Shown here: one piece after another, positions 16,280 through 23,978 of the stretch | Layout of the letters: each line of letters begins with the position of its first letter | Numbering within the stretch: the first letter of the stretch is position 1 | DNA from: Mitsuokella jalaludinii DSM 13811 | GTDB lineage: Bacteria > Bacillota > Negativicutes > Selenomonadales > Selenomonadaceae | DNA length: 64,000 nucleotides | Reading direction: 5' to 3' | NCBI RefSeq assembly: GCF_000702905.1 | Contig: NZ_JNKR01000010.1 | Span: 1 to 64,000, forward strand | Translations under genes and position numbers: made by a program | Notes under the pieces: model-generated | Seen by the model: the letters and a program-made list of their open reading frames with translations, nothing else | Databases searched by the model: none | Told to the model about the DNA's origin: nothing

Positions 16280-17758
16280 ATGATCAAGCTCCAACAGCGA
16301 AAACGCCAGCTGGACATCTTCTGGCTGCTCATGGGCGGCGTCGCGTCCATCGTGGGGCTCGCCCTGCTCGTGCCGTTTGCGGACAGCCTGCTCTGGCATG
16401 AGGAGAAGAGCTGGGCCTTCCTCGTGCCGGCCGTGCTCTCTCTGGCTCTCGGCCTGGGCTTTGGCTGGCTCGGCCGCGACCACAAGCGCCAGATCGATGT
16501 CTGGGAAGGCGCGCTCTTCATGGTGCTCGTCTGGCCGCTGCTCTCCGTCCTCGGCATGATGCCCTACGTGCTCTCGGGCGTCCTGACGAGTCCTGTCGAC
16601 GCGTTCTTCGAGAGCGTGGCCGCCATCACGACGACGGGGCTCTCGTGCCTCGACTACGCGCGCAGCGACATGGCGCGGAGCCTCGTCCTCTGGCACAGCA
16701 TCATGAACTGGCTCGGCGGCCTCAACTTCATCATCATCCTGTCGACCGTCCTGCCGCAGGTCAGCGGCTGTTTCGGCTTGACGCTGTCGGCGCGCCAGAG
16801 CATTTTTTTCAGCCCTGTCTGGAACAAGATGGCCGAGTCGGCGCGTCAGGGCTTCGGTGTTTACACTGCGCTGACGGGGCTTTCGTTTGTGCTCTACCTG
16901 CTGGCCGGGCTCGACCCCTTCGCAGCCCTGACGCAGTCGATGGTGACGCTGTCGTCGAGCGGCTCGGCTGACCGGGGTTACTTCATCGCCTATGACAGCA
17001 TCGCGCTGGAGCTCGCGGCCGGCATCTCGATGCTGCTCTCGGGCCTCAATCCGCTGCTCTGCTGGAAGGTCTGGGACAGGCTGAGCTTCCGGCTCATGCT
17101 GCGCGATACGGAACTGCAGGCTTACGCGGGGCTCTTTCTCGCGAGCGGTGTGCTCGTCGCCTGGAATCTCTGCCGCTCGGGTGTCTACGATGCGGCGGAG
17201 AGCCTGCGCTACGGTCTGTTCCAGACGGCGGCCTTCCTGTCGACGGGCGGCTTTGTTTCCGCGCCGTGCTGGGACTGGCCGGATTTCTCGCGCCTCGTGC
17301 TCTTCGTGCTCGTCTTTGTCGGCGGCTGCATCGGCAGCGCGGGCGGTGGCCTCAAGGTCATGCGCCTGCTCGTGCTCATGCGCATGGGCGTGACGGAAGT
17401 CCGCCACACCCTGCACCCACACATGGTCGTCAGCATCAAGATCGACGGGCTGCCCGTGCCGATGAAGATTGTCGGGCGCATCCTGTCGTTCTTTTTCCTG
17501 TTTTTGAGCATCTTCATCGTCTCCACGCTCGTCATCTCACTCTCGGGCATCAGCCTCATGCAGGCGATGGGCGTTGCGGCGGGCTGCCTGACGAGCGCAG
17601 GCTCGACGGCAGATCTCTTCGGCATCATGAGCTTTGCGGAGGCGCCCGACTGGATGGAGCTCTTCTGCGCTTTCATCATGATCATCGGGCGTATCGAGCT
17701 CTTCTCGTTCTTTGTGCTGCTCGACGGAGGCATCCGCTCTGTCGGACGCCATTGGTGA
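16280..17758 (+). CDS. trkH: TrkH family potassium uptake membrane protein (copy 1)
   Basis: 492 residues, four MPM repeats with about ten or more membrane helices. Each pore loop keeps its filter glycine: TTTGLS, SSSGSAD, STGGFV and TSAGSTAD. The start is ATG 16280, two bases after the trkA stop; the upstream in-frame region belongs to trkA. This copy diverges from the second (43 bp downstream) in loop 2 and loop 4, so the pair is not a recent duplication. It may differ in ion selectivity or affinity, or the two may be used under different salt conditions; the sequence does not decide. Confidence 0.9.
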   Translation: MIKLQQRKRQLDIFWLLMGGVASIVGLALLVPFADSLLWHEEKSWAFLVPAVLSLALGLGFGWLGRDHKRQIDVWEGALFMVLVWPLLSVLGMMPYVLSGVLTSPVDAFFESVAAITTTGLSCLDYARSDMARSLVLWHSIMNWLGGLNFIIILSTVLPQVSGCFGLTLSARQSIFFSPVWNKMAESARQGFGVYTALTGLSFVLYLLAGLDPFAALTQSMVTLSSSGSADRGYFIAYDSIALELAAGISMLLSGLNPLLCWKVWDRLSFRLMLRDTELQAYAGLFLASGVLVAWNLCRSGVYDAAESLRYGLFQTAAFLSTGGFVSAPCWDWPDFSRLVLFVLVFVGGCIGSAGGGLKVMRLLVLMRMGVTEVRHTLHPHMVVSIKIDGLPVPMKIVGRILSFFFLFLSIFIVSTLVISLSGISLMQAMGVAAGCLTSAGSTADLFGIMSFAEAPDWMELFCAFIMIIGRIELFSFFVLLDGGIRSVGRHW

Positions 17759-17803
17759 TTGGTTTTGTAAGGGAATCGATACAGATAGAAAGGAGGTTAG
17801 GGG

Positions 17804-19255
17804 ATGAACTGGGATATCATCTGTTACGTGCTCGGGCGCCTCGTCCTGGCGGAGGCCGTCATCCTCGGCATCCCCTTCCTCATGGCGCTCTACGGCTGGG
17901 AGAGGAGTGCGCCGGCCTTTGCTGTCTCCATCTGCATCTGCGTGCTCGTGGGGCTCGCGCTGCGCGTCAACGGCCGCTCCGGCAATGAGCAGCTGACGAT
18001 GCGCGAGGGCGCGGCCATCACGGGCCTCGGCTGGCTGCTCGCGACCTTCCTCGGCATGCTGCCGTATCTTTTGAGCGGCTCTTTGGGCTTCCTCGACGGC
18101 ATCTTTGAGAGCATCTCAGGTTTTACGGGCACGGGCGCGACCGTCATGACGAGCATCGAGTCGCAGCCGTTCAGCATCCTGTTCTGGCGCATGATGACGC
18201 ACTGGTTCGGCGGCCTCGGCATCATCGTCATCTTCATCGCGCTGCTGCCGCAGGCCGGCCAGAGCACGGTCTACATGTACAACGCTGAGACGACGGGGCC
18301 GACGCGCGACCGCGTCTTGCCGCGCCTGCGCGAGATGACGCGCTCGCTCTTCCTCATGTACATGGTTTTCACCGTCACGGCCTGCGTCATCTATCTCTTC
18401 TGCGGCCTCACCTTCCTCGACGCCATCGCGCACGCGATGAGCACGCTCGGCACGGGCGGCTTCTCGCTCTACGACGACAACGCCATGCACTTCGACAACC
18501 CCGCGCTCGAGGGATGGATGACCTTCTTCATGATCCTCGCGGGCGGCAACTTCGGCCTCTACTACCGCGTCTGGAAAAAGGGGCCGCGCGTGCTCAAGAA
18601 CAACACGGAGTTCAAGGCCTACCTCGTGATCCTCGCAGCGGCCATGCTGCTGATCACCGTGAATCTCATCGATGCGATGGGCATGAAGCCCGTCGAGGCT
18701 TTCCGTTATGCGAGCTTCCAGGTCGGCTCGCTCTCGACGACGGGCTTCGTCTCAGCCGACTTCGACCAGTGGCCCGCTTTCTCGAAGGGCGTTTTGATGA
18801 TGCTAATGATCAGCGGCGGCTGCGCAGGCTCGACGGCCAGTGGCGTCAAAGTCTCGCGCGTCGTCCTGCTCGCCAAGAACGCCTGGGCCGTTGTCCATCA
18901 GAAACTCAGCCCGCGCCGTGTCATCCGTGCGCACATGAACGGCATCGAGGTCGGCGGCGACATCCTGCTGCGCGTCGGGCAGTTCTTCTTCCTCTACATC
19001 CTTTGCATCGTCCTCTGGGCGCTGCTCCTGACCTTCGACGGCATCGGCGCCTTCGACGCCCTTGGCATCAGCATCACCACCCTCGGCAACGTCGGCCCCG
19101 CCTTCGGTATAGCCGGCGCCACCTGCAACTTCGCTGGCCTCTCTGACTTCACCAAGAGCATCCTCTGCATCGAGATGCTCTTAGGCCGCCTCGAACTCTT
19201 CACCCTGCTCGTCATGCTGAGCCCGGAATTCTGGAAAATCCGCAATCGCTGGTGA
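17804..19255 (+). CDS. trkH: TrkH family potassium uptake membrane protein (copy 2)
   Basis: 483 residues with pore-loop motifs of the standard TrkH pattern: TGTGATV, TLGTGGFS, STTGFVSA and TLGNVGPAFG. A strong AAAGGAGG site at 17790-17797 precedes ATG 17804. Three genes in a row (trkA, trkH, trkH) with no terminator between them suggest one TrkA ring serving two channels, or a preferred TrkA-TrkH2 pair with copy 1 specialised. The last base of the operon is followed by the inverted-repeat element at 19276. Confidence 0.92.
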   Translation: MNWDIICYVLGRLVLAEAVILGIPFLMALYGWERSAPAFAVSICICVLVGLALRVNGRSGNEQLTMREGAAITGLGWLLATFLGMLPYLLSGSLGFLDGIFESISGFTGTGATVMTSIESQPFSILFWRMMTHWFGGLGIIVIFIALLPQAGQSTVYMYNAETTGPTRDRVLPRLREMTRSLFLMYMVFTVTACVIYLFCGLTFLDAIAHAMSTLGTGGFSLYDDNAMHFDNPALEGWMTFFMILAGGNFGLYYRVWKKGPRVLKNNTEFKAYLVILAAAMLLITVNLIDAMGMKPVEAFRYASFQVGSLSTTGFVSADFDQWPAFSKGVLMMLMISGGCAGSTASGVKVSRVVLLAKNAWAVVHQKLSPRRVIRAHMNGIEVGGDILLRVGQFFFLYILCIVLWALLLTFDGIGAFDALGISITTLGNVGPAFGIAGATCNFAGLSDFTKSILCIEMLLGRLELFTLLVMLSPEFWKIRNRW

Positions 19256-19275
19256 AGGTGGGAAAGTGTTGCGCA

Positions 19276-19564
19276 ACGTTACTTAGGGAAATTCTTACCT
19301 GGCGGGGATACCTGTTTCGGCTTCGGCGTGGATCTTCATTTGTGTTTAGCGCTCTCGGGCAGATTGCGTGATGGGCGGGGGGATGTATTCTGGCTTCGTC
19401 GCTCCGTTAAATGTGCCCCATGTTTCTAGCCGTCCTTGAAGTTATTTCGCCGCCTGCCGCGGCGAATCTTCTTTATGGCACAGGAGCAGCTTGAGGCCCA
19501 TTCAGCGGAAGTCCGAAGCCGAAAAAGGTCCACCCCGCCACGCGAGAAGAGTACTAAGTAACGT
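19276..19564. repeat. 289-bp element bounded by long inverted repeats (MITE-like or structured RNA)
   Basis: The 416-bp gap after trkH holds no plausible gene. Its ends pair over about 51 bp: ACGTTACTTAG (19276-19286) with CTAAGTAACGT (19554-19564), TGGCGGGG (19300-19307) with CCCCGCCA (19533-19540), and TTTCGGCTTCGG (19315-19326) with CCGAAGCCGAAA (19513-19524), with short unpaired internal loops at matching places. Inside lies a perfect hairpin TTCGCCGC-CTGCC-GCGGCGAA (19446-19466). Matching internal loops suggest a folded RNA; paired ends also suit a miniature mobile element. No clear target duplication was seen. The rest of the gap (19565-19671) is the promoter region of the next gene. 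Confidence 0.6.
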
Positions 19565-19671
19565 AGTAGGACAGTTTATCGCGTATTTGTCAATGATAAA
19601 TCCCACATCGCCGCTTCCTAGGGCGTCTTTTTTTGTGCTATACTGAAACCATCATGAAAGGTGGAATCATT

Positions 19672-20613
19672 ATGGTCAGTAACCTGATCGTCGCAGTCTG
19701 CGCGATTATCCCGTTGTTTTTCCTGATGCTCATCGGTGTAGCCGTCAAGAAGATGAAGCTGCTCACCGAGCTGGAGCTCGCCCATGTCAACCGCATGGTC
19801 TTCAAGATCTTCTTTTTCTTCATGATGTTCTACAACATCTACACGACTGACATCGCCGAGACATTCCGGCCGCATCTCATGCTGTTCGGTGTCCTAGGCG
19901 TGCTCGCGTCGGCGCTCATTGGCGGCATCATCATCTGCCTGCTCGAGAAGTCGAACAAGCGGCGCGGGGCGATGATCCAGGCCATCTTCCGCAGCAACTT
20001 TGTCATCATGGGTATCCCGATCATCAGCAATATCTTCGGCGATGATCAGCTGGCCATCCCGACGATGATGATCGCGATCATCGTGCCGATCTACAACATC
20101 GTCTCTGTCTTCATCCTCGAGACGTTCCGCGGCGGCCATTTCTACCTGCCCGGCATTCTCCTCGGTGTGCTCAAGAACCCGATGATCCTCGGCGCGATTC
20201 TCGGCTTCTCCATGCTGCTTCTCGGCATCCCTCTGCCAAAGGTCATCCTCAAGCCGGTCAGCCAGCTCGCTGCTGCGACGACGCCGATGGCGCTCATCGT
20301 CCTTGGCGCTTCCTTCAAGGCCGGCAGCTACCATGATCACCTGCCGCAGCTCATCGGCTGCGTCGCGGGCAGGCTCATCATCGTGCCGACGATCATGCTC
20401 GGGCTGGCCATTTTCCTGGGATTCCGCGGCATTGAGCTTGTCACACTCATGGCCATCTTCGCGACGCCGTGCGCCGTTGCCGGTTACGCCATGGCACAGC
20501 AGATGGGCAGTGATGCCGACCTCGCCGGCAACTGCGTCGTCTACACGACGGGTCTCTCGTGCTTCACGATCTTCGGCTGGGTCTTCGTCTTGAAGACGCT
20601 CGGCCTGTTCTGA
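19672..20613 (+). CDS. AEC (auxin efflux carrier) family permease
   Basis: 313 residues with about ten membrane segments in two halves of five, the fold of AEC transporters, which move organic acids such as malate or malonate in bacteria. The start is ATG 19672, with AAAGGTGG at 19657-19664; upstream in-frame ATGs (19633, 19654) give hydrophilic extensions not expected of the family. An extended -10 (TGC-TATACT, 19636-19644) lies upstream. It is followed by an RpiR regulator gene with its own promoter, so it seems monocistronic. The substrate is unknown. Confidence 0.82.
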   Translation: MVSNLIVAVCAIIPLFFLMLIGVAVKKMKLLTELELAHVNRMVFKIFFFFMMFYNIYTTDIAETFRPHLMLFGVLGVLASALIGGIIICLLEKSNKRRGAMIQAIFRSNFVIMGIPIISNIFGDDQLAIPTMMIAIIVPIYNIVSVFILETFRGGHFYLPGILLGVLKNPMILGAILGFSMLLLGIPLPKVILKPVSQLAAATTPMALIVLGASFKAGSYHDHLPQLIGCVAGRLIIVPTIMLGLAIFLGFRGIELVTLMAIFATPCAVAGYAMAQQMGSDADLAGNCVVYTTGLSCFTIFGWVFVLKTLGLF

Positions 20614-20629
20614 TGCTCTTGAGAACATC

Positions 20630-20658
20630 TTGTCGTATCCTTTCAGGGATGGTATCAT
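20630..20658 (+). promoter_or_regulatory. Promoter of the RpiR regulator gene
   Basis: TTGTCG (20630-20635), 17-bp spacer, TATCAT (20653-20658). Confidence 0.5.
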
Positions 20659-20706
20659 TTTGTATTGAAAAGGAATAAGAAATGCATTCGTCAAGGGGGA
20701 ACGGAT

Positions 20707-21501
20707 ATGCGTCTCGATGAAATCATCAACACCCACCGCCAGTCGCTCAACGACACCGACATGGTCATCTGGAAATACATCCTGCAGCACCGGGAGATGG
20801 CGCGCCACATCTCCATCCATGAGCTCGCAAAGTCCTGCTGCGTCTCGAGTACGACGATTGTGCGCTTCGCGCAGAAGCTCGGACTCGACGGCTTCGGCGA
20901 GCTCAAGGCCATCCTCAAGATGGAGGAGCAGGAGACGCCGCACTACAATTCGAACGTGCTCGAGGACCTCAGCGACTTCTACCTCAAGACAGGCGAGAAG
21001 ATCTTCAAGCGCAACTTCGACAGCGCGAGCCGACTCGTGCATGAGGCCAACCGCGTCTTCACGTTTGCCTCGGGCTACGTGCAGGCCAACGTCCTGCAGG
21101 AGCTCAAGCGGCTGTTCTTCTACGACAACGTCTTCCTCTATGAGATACCGGCCCGCGAGGAATTCTATTCGCTGCTGAACACCTTGACGAAGGATGACCT
21201 CTTCATCATCGTCTCGCTGTCGGGCGAGACGCCGACTGTTGTCGAGTTCGCCCGTGAGCTCCAGCTGCGCGACATTCCGCTGATCTCCATCACGAAGCTC
21301 CACGACAACACACTCGCGAGCCTCTCGACCGTCAACCTCTACATCTCGCCGGCCGAGTTCCAGCTCTACGATGCCGAGGACGGCAAGCACATCTCTTTCA
21401 AGTCGATGATGCCGTACTTCATGCTCATCGAGGTCTGGTATGTCAAGTACCGCATGTACGTGCATCGATTGAAAGAGAAAACTATTCAGTCAACAATATA
21501 A
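20707..21501 (+). CDS. MurR/RpiR family transcriptional regulator
   Basis: 264 residues. An N-terminal RpiR helix-turn-helix (about 1-75, with the characteristic SSTTIVRFAQKLGLDGFGELK segment) is joined to a C-terminal SIS sugar-phosphate-binding domain (about 105-240, with LSGETPTVVEFAREL). Such regulators sense phosphosugars. The next genes encode an alpha-glucoside PTS permease and a GH13 glucosidase, so a phosphorylated alpha-glucoside is the likely effector (inference). AAGGGGG at 20694-20700 fits ATG 20707; the upstream in-frame ATG at 20665 has no ribosome site. Confidence 0.88.
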   Translation: MRLDEIINTHRQSLNDTDMVIWKYILQHREMARHISIHELAKSCCVSSTTIVRFAQKLGLDGFGELKAILKMEEQETPHYNSNVLEDLSDFYLKTGEKIFKRNFDSASRLVHEANRVFTFASGYVQANVLQELKRLFFYDNVFLYEIPAREEFYSLLNTLTKDDLFIIVSLSGETPTVVEFARELQLRDIPLISITKLHDNTLASLSTVNLYISPAEFQLYDAEDGKHISFKSMMPYFMLIEVWYVKYRMYVHRLKEKTIQSTI

Positions 21502-21512
21502 AGAAAGACTGC

Positions 21513-21687
21513 CTGCAAACCCTTGCAGCACCTCGCGTGTACCAAGATACGCCGGATGTACCGTGGTACACGAAAGGGGTGATGTGCCTAAAGGCCGCGA
21601 AACTATTGCGTTTGCGGTCTTTTTTTTGTATCCTTTAGGTACAAGATAACCGAGGGGTGATCGGGGGATTGCAATCACCCAGCTCGG
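21513..21687 (+). other. Structured leader with terminator ahead of the alpha-glucoside PTS gene
   Basis: Four hairpins line up between the RpiR gene and the permease: CTGCAA/TTGCAG (21513-21528); CGTGTACC/GGTACACG (21536-21543 and 21565-21572); a 13-bp stem with one bulge (21590-21622) followed by eight Ts, a clear intrinsic terminator; and CCGAG+GGTGAT paired with ATCACC+CTCGG (21650-21687). The terminator could simply end the rpiR transcript, but hairpins on both sides invite an antitermination or riboregulator model. No known riboswitch consensus was recognised. Confidence 0.5.
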
Positions 21688-21764
21688 AAACCAAGCCGAA
21701 TCGATAACAATGTCGAATTGGCAAGAACTCATAAGGGTATGTTTAAGAAATAGGGGGTATGAAC

Positions 21765-23885
21765 ATGTCGATCAAGAAAGATCGCGTCATGCAAGAATTG
21801 CAGCGGTTTGGCGGCGCAATGTACACGCCGGTCATCCTGTTCGCATTCTTCGGTCTCACGGTTGCCATCTCGATTGTCTGCAAGAACACAATGCTTCTCG
21901 GCAGCATTGCAGATAAAGGCACAGTCTGGTACGATTTCTGGTTCGTCGTCGAACAGGGTGCCTGGACGGTATTTGCCCAGATGCCAATCCTCTTCGCCAT
22001 CGCCGTTCCAATCGGCTTCGCGAAAAAGGAACCTGCGCGCTGCGCAATGGAGTCCTTCGTCATCTACATGTGCTTCAACTACTTCATATCCGCATTCCTG
22101 ACGCTGCACGGCAGCTTCTTCGGAGTGGATTACAGCCAGGCAGCTGGTGCGGGCACAGGCCTTGCGATGATCGCGAACATCAAGACGCTCGACATGGGCA
22201 TGCTCGGCGCCATCTTCATCGCCTGTTGCTCCTCTTGGATCCACAACCACTTCTATGATACGGAGATCCCGGACTGGCTCGGCATCTTCAAGGGCCCTGC
22301 CTTTGTTGTAGCCGTCGGCTTCGCCGTCATGATCCCGATGGCACTGCTCTTCTGCTTCGTATGGCCGGCTGTCCAGCACGCCATTGAGCAGTTCCAGTTC
22401 TTCCTCAAGACGAGCGGCATCGTCGGCGTATGGTGCTACACCTTCTCCGAACGAATCCTCCTGCCGGCAGGTCTGCATCACTTCATCTACCTGCCGTTCA
22501 TCTTCGGCCCGGCCGTCTGCGATGGCGGTATCCAGGCTTACTGGCTCCAGCATCTCAATGACTTCGCTACGAGCGCTCATTCCCTGAAAGAGATGTTCCC
22601 GGAAGGCGGCTTCGCCCTCCACGGCATGTCGAAGGTCTTCGGCCTGCCTGGCGCTGCACTTGCCATGTACTTCTGCGCAAAACCGGAGAAGCGCAAGAAA
22701 GTCGCAACGCTGCTGATCCCGGCCACGATTACGGCCGTCCTCTGCGGCATCACTGAGCCGCTTGAGTTCACCTTCCTCTTCGTCGCACCGCTCCTCTACG
22801 CTGTGCATGCCGTTCTCGCGGCAACGCTTTCCGCAACGCTTTACTTCTTCGGCCTTTCCGGTAACTTCGGCGGCGGCCTCATCGATTGCTTCGTCCAGAA
22901 CTGGATCCCGCTGTTCAAGTATCATGCAGGCACCTACATCATGCAGATCATCGTAGGCCTCTGCTTCACCGCAATCTACTTCTTCGTATTCCGTTACCTC
23001 ATCCTCAAGAACGACTACAAGACGCCGGGCCGCACGGACGACGATGAAGAGGACAAGCTCTTCTCGAAAGCCGAGTACAAGGCCAAGAAAGAGATGGAGA
23101 AGAAGGGCCTCGCCAACAACCCGGAAGCTCTGAAGGCTCAGGTCTTCCTCGACAACCTCGGCGGCCCGTCCAATATCAAGGAAGTCACGAACTGCGCAAC
23201 GCGTCTGCGCGTCACGGTCGCTGATCCGGATAAAGTCGCATCGGCAAGCAAGTTCACGAAGGCTGGCGCATTCGGCCTCGTCAAGAACGGCCATGCGATC
23301 CAGGTCATCGTCGGCCTCTCCGTACCGAATGTCCGCAGCTATTTCGATGCCCTGCTCAAGGGCGACCTCGCTGACGTAGCCGTCGAGGCGAAGGCAGCAG
23401 CTGATCCGAGCGAGCCTGTCAAGACGGATCTCGCGATGAAACTCAAGGCATTTGCTTCCGGCAAGCTCATCGACATGACGGAGGTCCCGGACGACGTATT
23501 CTCCCAGAAGATGATGGGCGACGGCGTTGCCATCGAGCCGACGACGGAAATGGTCGTAGCTCCGGCTGACGGCGAAGTCACCATGATTATGGAAGGTTCC
23601 TATCACGCCATCGGCCTGCGCCTGACGAACGGCGCCGAGATCCTCATCCACATCGGCCTCGATACGGTCAAGATGGGCGGCAAGGGCTTCCGCTGCCTGA
23701 CGAAGACGGGCGCGAAAGTCAAGGCCGGCGACGAGCTCATCGGCTTCAGCCGCGATGCCATCAAGGCTGCGGGCTACAAGGATACGATCATCCTCGCTGT
23801 CACGAACAGCGGTGACTATCCGCAGATGAAGAAAGCTGCAGACGGAGACGTCAAAGTAAACGAAACCCCGATCATCTCCTTCTGA
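21765..23885 (+). CDS. PTS permease EIICBA, alpha-glucoside type
   Basis: 706 residues in the order EIIC (about 1-410), EIIB (about 450-545, phosphorylated Cys477 in TNCATRLRV) and Glc-type EIIA (about 575-700, H614 and H629). The EIIC resembles the maltose/alpha-glucoside branch (AglA/MalB-like) rather than the sucrose or trehalose branches. It imports and phosphorylates an alpha-glucoside using HPr-P. The GH13 glucosidase and HAD phosphatase downstream form the likely catabolic pathway. ATG 21765 is preferred to ATG 21759 because the GGGGG site at 21753-21757 is 7 bp from it. Exact sugar (maltose, isomaltose, sucrose isomers, trehalose) is not decidable. Confidence 0.85.
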   Translation: MSIKKDRVMQELQRFGGAMYTPVILFAFFGLTVAISIVCKNTMLLGSIADKGTVWYDFWFVVEQGAWTVFAQMPILFAIAVPIGFAKKEPARCAMESFVIYMCFNYFISAFLTLHGSFFGVDYSQAAGAGTGLAMIANIKTLDMGMLGAIFIACCSSWIHNHFYDTEIPDWLGIFKGPAFVVAVGFAVMIPMALLFCFVWPAVQHAIEQFQFFLKTSGIVGVWCYTFSERILLPAGLHHFIYLPFIFGPAVCDGGIQAYWLQHLNDFATSAHSLKEMFPEGGFALHGMSKVFGLPGAALAMYFCAKPEKRKKVATLLIPATITAVLCGITEPLEFTFLFVAPLLYAVHAVLAATLSATLYFFGLSGNFGGGLIDCFVQNWIPLFKYHAGTYIMQIIVGLCFTAIYFFVFRYLILKNDYKTPGRTDDDEEDKLFSKAEYKAKKEMEKKGLANNPEALKAQVFLDNLGGPSNIKEVTNCATRLRVTVADPDKVASASKFTKAGAFGLVKNGHAIQVIVGLSVPNVRSYFDALLKGDLADVAVEAKAAADPSEPVKTDLAMKLKAFASGKLIDMTEVPDDVFSQKMMGDGVAIEPTTEMVVAPADGEVTMIMEGSYHAIGLRLTNGAEILIHIGLDTVKMGGKGFRCLTKTGAKVKAGDELIGFSRDAIKAAGYKDTIILAVTNSGDYPQMKKAADGDVKVNETPIISF

Positions 23886-23910
23886 TGTCCCATCGATAAG
23901 AAATGAGAGT

Positions 23911-23934
23911 GGAGTGTGGAGTGCTCCACACTCC
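23911..23934 (+). terminator. Intercistronic hairpin between PTS gene and GH13 gene
   Basis: GGAGTGTGGAG and CTCCACACTCC are perfect complements with a minimal loop, followed by the pyrimidine-rich TCTTTCTTATTTCT. It may be a partial terminator or an mRNA-stabilising hairpin in the operon. Confidence 0.6.
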
Positions 23935-23978
23935 TCTTTCTTATTTCTCAGAGATTCTCAGAAGAAAGGAGCATATAC

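Noticed and set aside
19276-19564. 6S RNA, tmRNA or RNase P RNA identity for the inverted-repeat element
   Set aside because: No tRNA-like CCA end with tag frame, no RNase P core and no 6S central bubble could be recognised; the element is left unnamed.
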